Positions 21,732-23,321 of a stretch of 23,321 nucleotides of DNA are shown here, one piece after another. This DNA is from a virus. Each line of letters begins with the position of its first letter. Position 1 is the stretch's first letter. The position numbers and the translations under genes are program-made. The notes below the pieces were generated by a model, which saw only the letters and a list, made by a program, of their open reading frames with translations, searched no databases and was not told the origin of the DNA. The stretch spans positions 1-23,321 of IMG/VR virus record IMGVR_UViG_3300033388_000584. One strand, 5' to 3'.

Positions 21732-22267
21732 CAGAATACCTCTCTAAATATCTCGACTACGTATGACCATGTCTCGGTGTTCCGCCCTCGGGCTTCAATA
21801 ACCCAGTCGTCACCGTCCGTGGAGAATCTCAAGTTGGGCCGTGTGTCGGTGCCCTTCTTGATAATAGTTTCCGCTCCCTGCGGAATATTACAGTTGACCC
21901 CATCGTTGTGGACCAACATCTCGAAGCGGCCTATCGCCGCCCCAGTGCCCGCTCCCGCCGTCTGTGTGGCGTGGAAGAGCACTTCTATAAATACATTGTC
22001 AGTAGACGTGACGTCTGCGCCACTCCACTGCTGTCGGTATACCTCACCCCAACCGTTCGTGGTCCTGTCGAACGAGAACTCCTCGTAGTCGTTGAACCAT
22101 AGGGGGCTTCTATCTCCCAAGTCTTGATTCAGCGGGTTCTGCACTAGCTCCCACTTGCGTAGTCCCAAGTTCCACTGTATATGCTGACCATCGCCTATCT
22201 GTCTGATGTCGAACGCGCAGTCCCCAACCAGACCATTCTTGAGTAGCTTGTATCTCTTATCTGCCAT
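21731..22267 (-). CDS. Structural protein following the capsid gene
   Basis: A 178-residue, beta-rich protein of unknown fold. It starts MADKRYKLLKNGLVGDCAFD and has alternating strands (VFIEVLFHATQTAG, IGRFEMLVHNDGV, WSYVVEIFREVF). It is the first gene after the capsid terminator and is coupled to the 116-residue gene by a one-base TGATG overlap, so the two may act together, for example as a head fibre with its tip. ATG 22267 has GGAGTT upstream. A virion role is inferred from position only. Confidence 0.55.
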   Translation of the reverse strand: MADKRYKLLKNGLVGDCAFDIRQIGDGQHIQWNLGLRKWELVQNPLNQDLGDRSPLWFNDYEEFSFDRTTNGWGEVYRQQWSGADVTSTDNVFIEVLFHATQTAGAGTGAAIGRFEMLVHNDGVNCNIPQGAETIIKKGTDTRPNLRFSTDGDDWVIEARGRNTETWSYVVEIFREVF

Positions 22268-22280
22268 AGGAACTCCATTG

Positions 22281-22301
22281 AGAAAGGGGGCCGTAGCCCC
22301 C
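22281..22301 (-). terminator. Rho-independent terminator after the capsid gene
   Basis: On the minus strand GGGGGC TACG GCCCCC forms a perfect 6-bp GC stem closed by C(UACG)G, followed by UUUCU. It lies between the capsid stop (22316) and the next start (22267). It would end a share of transcripts after the capsid gene, giving more capsid message than downstream message. Confidence 0.85.
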
Positions 22302-22315
22302 GATCCTAGTCCCGA

Positions 22316-23269
22316 TTAACGGGGTACCATGATAGCTGTACCAGCTTCAGGGCGCAGTACGCCTGTACCGTAGAGCATGTCTGCGGTGAACAGGTCAGCA
22401 AGGTATTCCTGCTTGTACTGAGTCTGAGAGCGAGGTGACAGTTGCGAGATGTGCAAGAGGGCTTCCTTAGAAGTCATCAGACACGCACGCGCAGCAGTAC
22501 CAGCGTTCGGACAGTTGGTGGAAACATACACTTCCAACCCGTAGATGTCACCAATGTAACCGTTACGGATGCTGTTCTGACCGGCACGCTCGCCGACCTT
22601 AGCTTCCTCGGTGAAGCGCGGCTCACCCAGCAGAGAGTTCTTCTCGCTCGGGGGGATTACCAGCACACGACCGTAGTGGGGTACATCGTTGTCATCCAGA
22701 GCCTGAATGGCGTTACGGATACCAGCATCATTGATGTTGGCCTCAGCACCGTCAGTCCACAGGGTAGAACCGTCAAAGTCACCAGCTACGGACTTGGAGT
22801 AGGCAGAGCCTTCAACGTCCGGGTTAGCATCGGCAGCGGCCAGCAGAGCGCCAAGGGCGTGCAGGTCGGTGTCGGTCTTCTTAGCCAGTGCATAACCAGC
22901 GTCATCGGTGTAGAACGCACGCAGTGAGTCATCGGCCTGAATGGTCACGATGTCCTCGATCAGACGTGAGTACTCCCAGTGCTGGTCGATCAGGTACTGA
23001 CTGTTCTCTTCTTGGATCGCAATCAGAGTAACCTGAGTCTCGCTCGCCTTCTCAGAGGCAGCGCCACGCTGGGGACGCGGGATATGAACGGTATCACCCT
23101 TCTTGCCGTTGTGGTTCATGTTGACTACCAGCGGCTGAAGGACGAGGTTGGATTTGTAGGAAGCGATGATCTCATCTGACCAAAGCTCGCGGATAAACGC
23201 ACTGTTACTACGCGTACGGCTAGCAGCAGACGCGATAGTAGTAGTTACGTGGTTAGTACCAAGTGCCAT
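22316..23269 (-). CDS. Major capsid protein
   Basis: A 317-residue protein with the pattern of podovirus HK97-fold capsid proteins. The N-terminal arm is FIRELWSDEIIASYKSNLVL, then VVNMNHNGKKGDTVHIPRP (E-loop region, about 50 to 66). A long spine helix carries DQHWEYSRLIEDI and KKTDTDLHALGALLAA. A P-domain has YGRVLVIPPSEKNSLL (about 199 to 214) and a core NGYIGDIYGLEVYVSTNCP. The end LRPEAGTAIMVPR is also typical. ATG 23269 has GGAGAC upstream. No scaffold or portal is visible because the window ends 52 bases upstream. The dedicated terminator after the gene fits high expression. Confidence 0.9.
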   Translation of the reverse strand: MALGTNHVTTTIASAASRTRSNSAFIRELWSDEIIASYKSNLVLQPLVVNMNHNGKKGDTVHIPRPQRGAASEKASETQVTLIAIQEENSQYLIDQHWEYSRLIEDIVTIQADDSLRAFYTDDAGYALAKKTDTDLHALGALLAAADANPDVEGSAYSKSVAGDFDGSTLWTDGAEANINDAGIRNAIQALDDNDVPHYGRVLVIPPSEKNSLLGEPRFTEEAKVGERAGQNSIRNGYIGDIYGLEVYVSTNCPNAGTAARACLMTSKEALLHISQLSPRSQTQYKQEYLADLFTADMLYGTGVLRPEAGTAIMVPR

Positions 23270-23289
23270 GACTTGTCTCCATTATATAG

Positions 23290-23321
23290 TTAATCCACAA
23301 TACGGCCCTCTCGGTAGGCAT
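23290..23321 (-). CDS. Possible 3' end of the gene upstream of the capsid gene (partial)
   Basis: Read on the minus strand from the window edge, one frame gives AYREGRIVD followed by TAA at 23292 to 23290, ending 20 bases before the capsid ATG. In podoviruses a scaffold gene often lies here. Only about ten codons are visible and a second frame also closes nearby, so this is tentative. Confidence 0.3.
   Translation of the reverse strand, partial: AYREGRIVD

Noticed and set aside
23281-23309. Promoter for the capsid gene based on TATAAT on the minus strand
   Set aside because: No acceptable -35 element lies 16 to 18 bases upstream (AGGGCC there), there is no extended -10 TG, and the motif is close to the ribosome-binding site.
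1-23321. tRNA genes, CRISPR arrays, insertion sequences, integrase or attachment sites
   Set aside because: Untranslated gaps are at most about 50 bases and no terminal inverted repeats, transposase motifs or regularly spaced repeats were seen.

Overview
The window is part of a tailed double-stranded DNA bacteriophage genome, most likely a podovirus of the broad T7-like kind infecting a gram-negative, possibly marine, bacterium. Gene content supports this: a family A DNA polymerase, an OB-fold single-strand binding protein, a flap-type 5'-3' exonuclease, a T7 gp3-like Holliday-junction endonuclease, a major capsid protein, tail-tube/adaptor-like proteins, a lectin-like tail fibre and three large ejection-type internal virion proteins. 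Genes are packed with almost no spacers. No tRNA, rRNA, CRISPR array, insertion sequence, integrase, portal, terminase or RNA polymerase is visible, so the window is an internal slice of a larger genome. The host suggestion is inference only; hand counts of GC run from about 42% to 73% between short patches.

Left arm, plus strand, 1 to 8168: a replication and nucleotide-metabolism operon. It opens with a run of tiny genes (12 to 1165) whose first three share a repeated hairpin/ribosome-binding module at their 3' ends. Next come a small membrane protein (candidate holin), DNA polymerase with proofreading domain, single-strand binding protein, an acidic unknown, 5'-3' exonuclease, two small unknowns, endonuclease I, a nucleoside deoxyribosyltransferase-like protein, a MazZ-like dATP/dGTP diphosphohydrolase, a second DnaQ-fold exonuclease with a zinc ribbon, and two unknowns. 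Several true starts (TTG 4266, GTG 5419, GTG 5810, ATG 8013) are not the longest possible ones.

Right arm, minus strand, 23321 down to 8185: the virion operon, read right to left. Order: end of an unseen upstream gene, major capsid protein and a UACG-loop terminator, two small structural proteins, a 58-residue membrane protein, an adaptor/tail-tube-A-like protein, a beta-propeller tail protein with Asp-box motifs, a short fibre-attachment-like protein, a lectin-type tail fibre, a GNAT acetyltransferase, three ejection proteins (802, 542 and 1013 residues), a lambda-R/GH104-like lysozyme and a 66-residue unknown. Six junctions are one-base stop/start overlaps, which suggests translational coupling.

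The two operons converge at about 8169 to 8184. There is a perfect 16-bp palindrome there, and the terminator for the rightward operon lies inside the last leftward gene. The same palindrome recurs at three other places in the left arm and is the strongest unexplained signal in the window.
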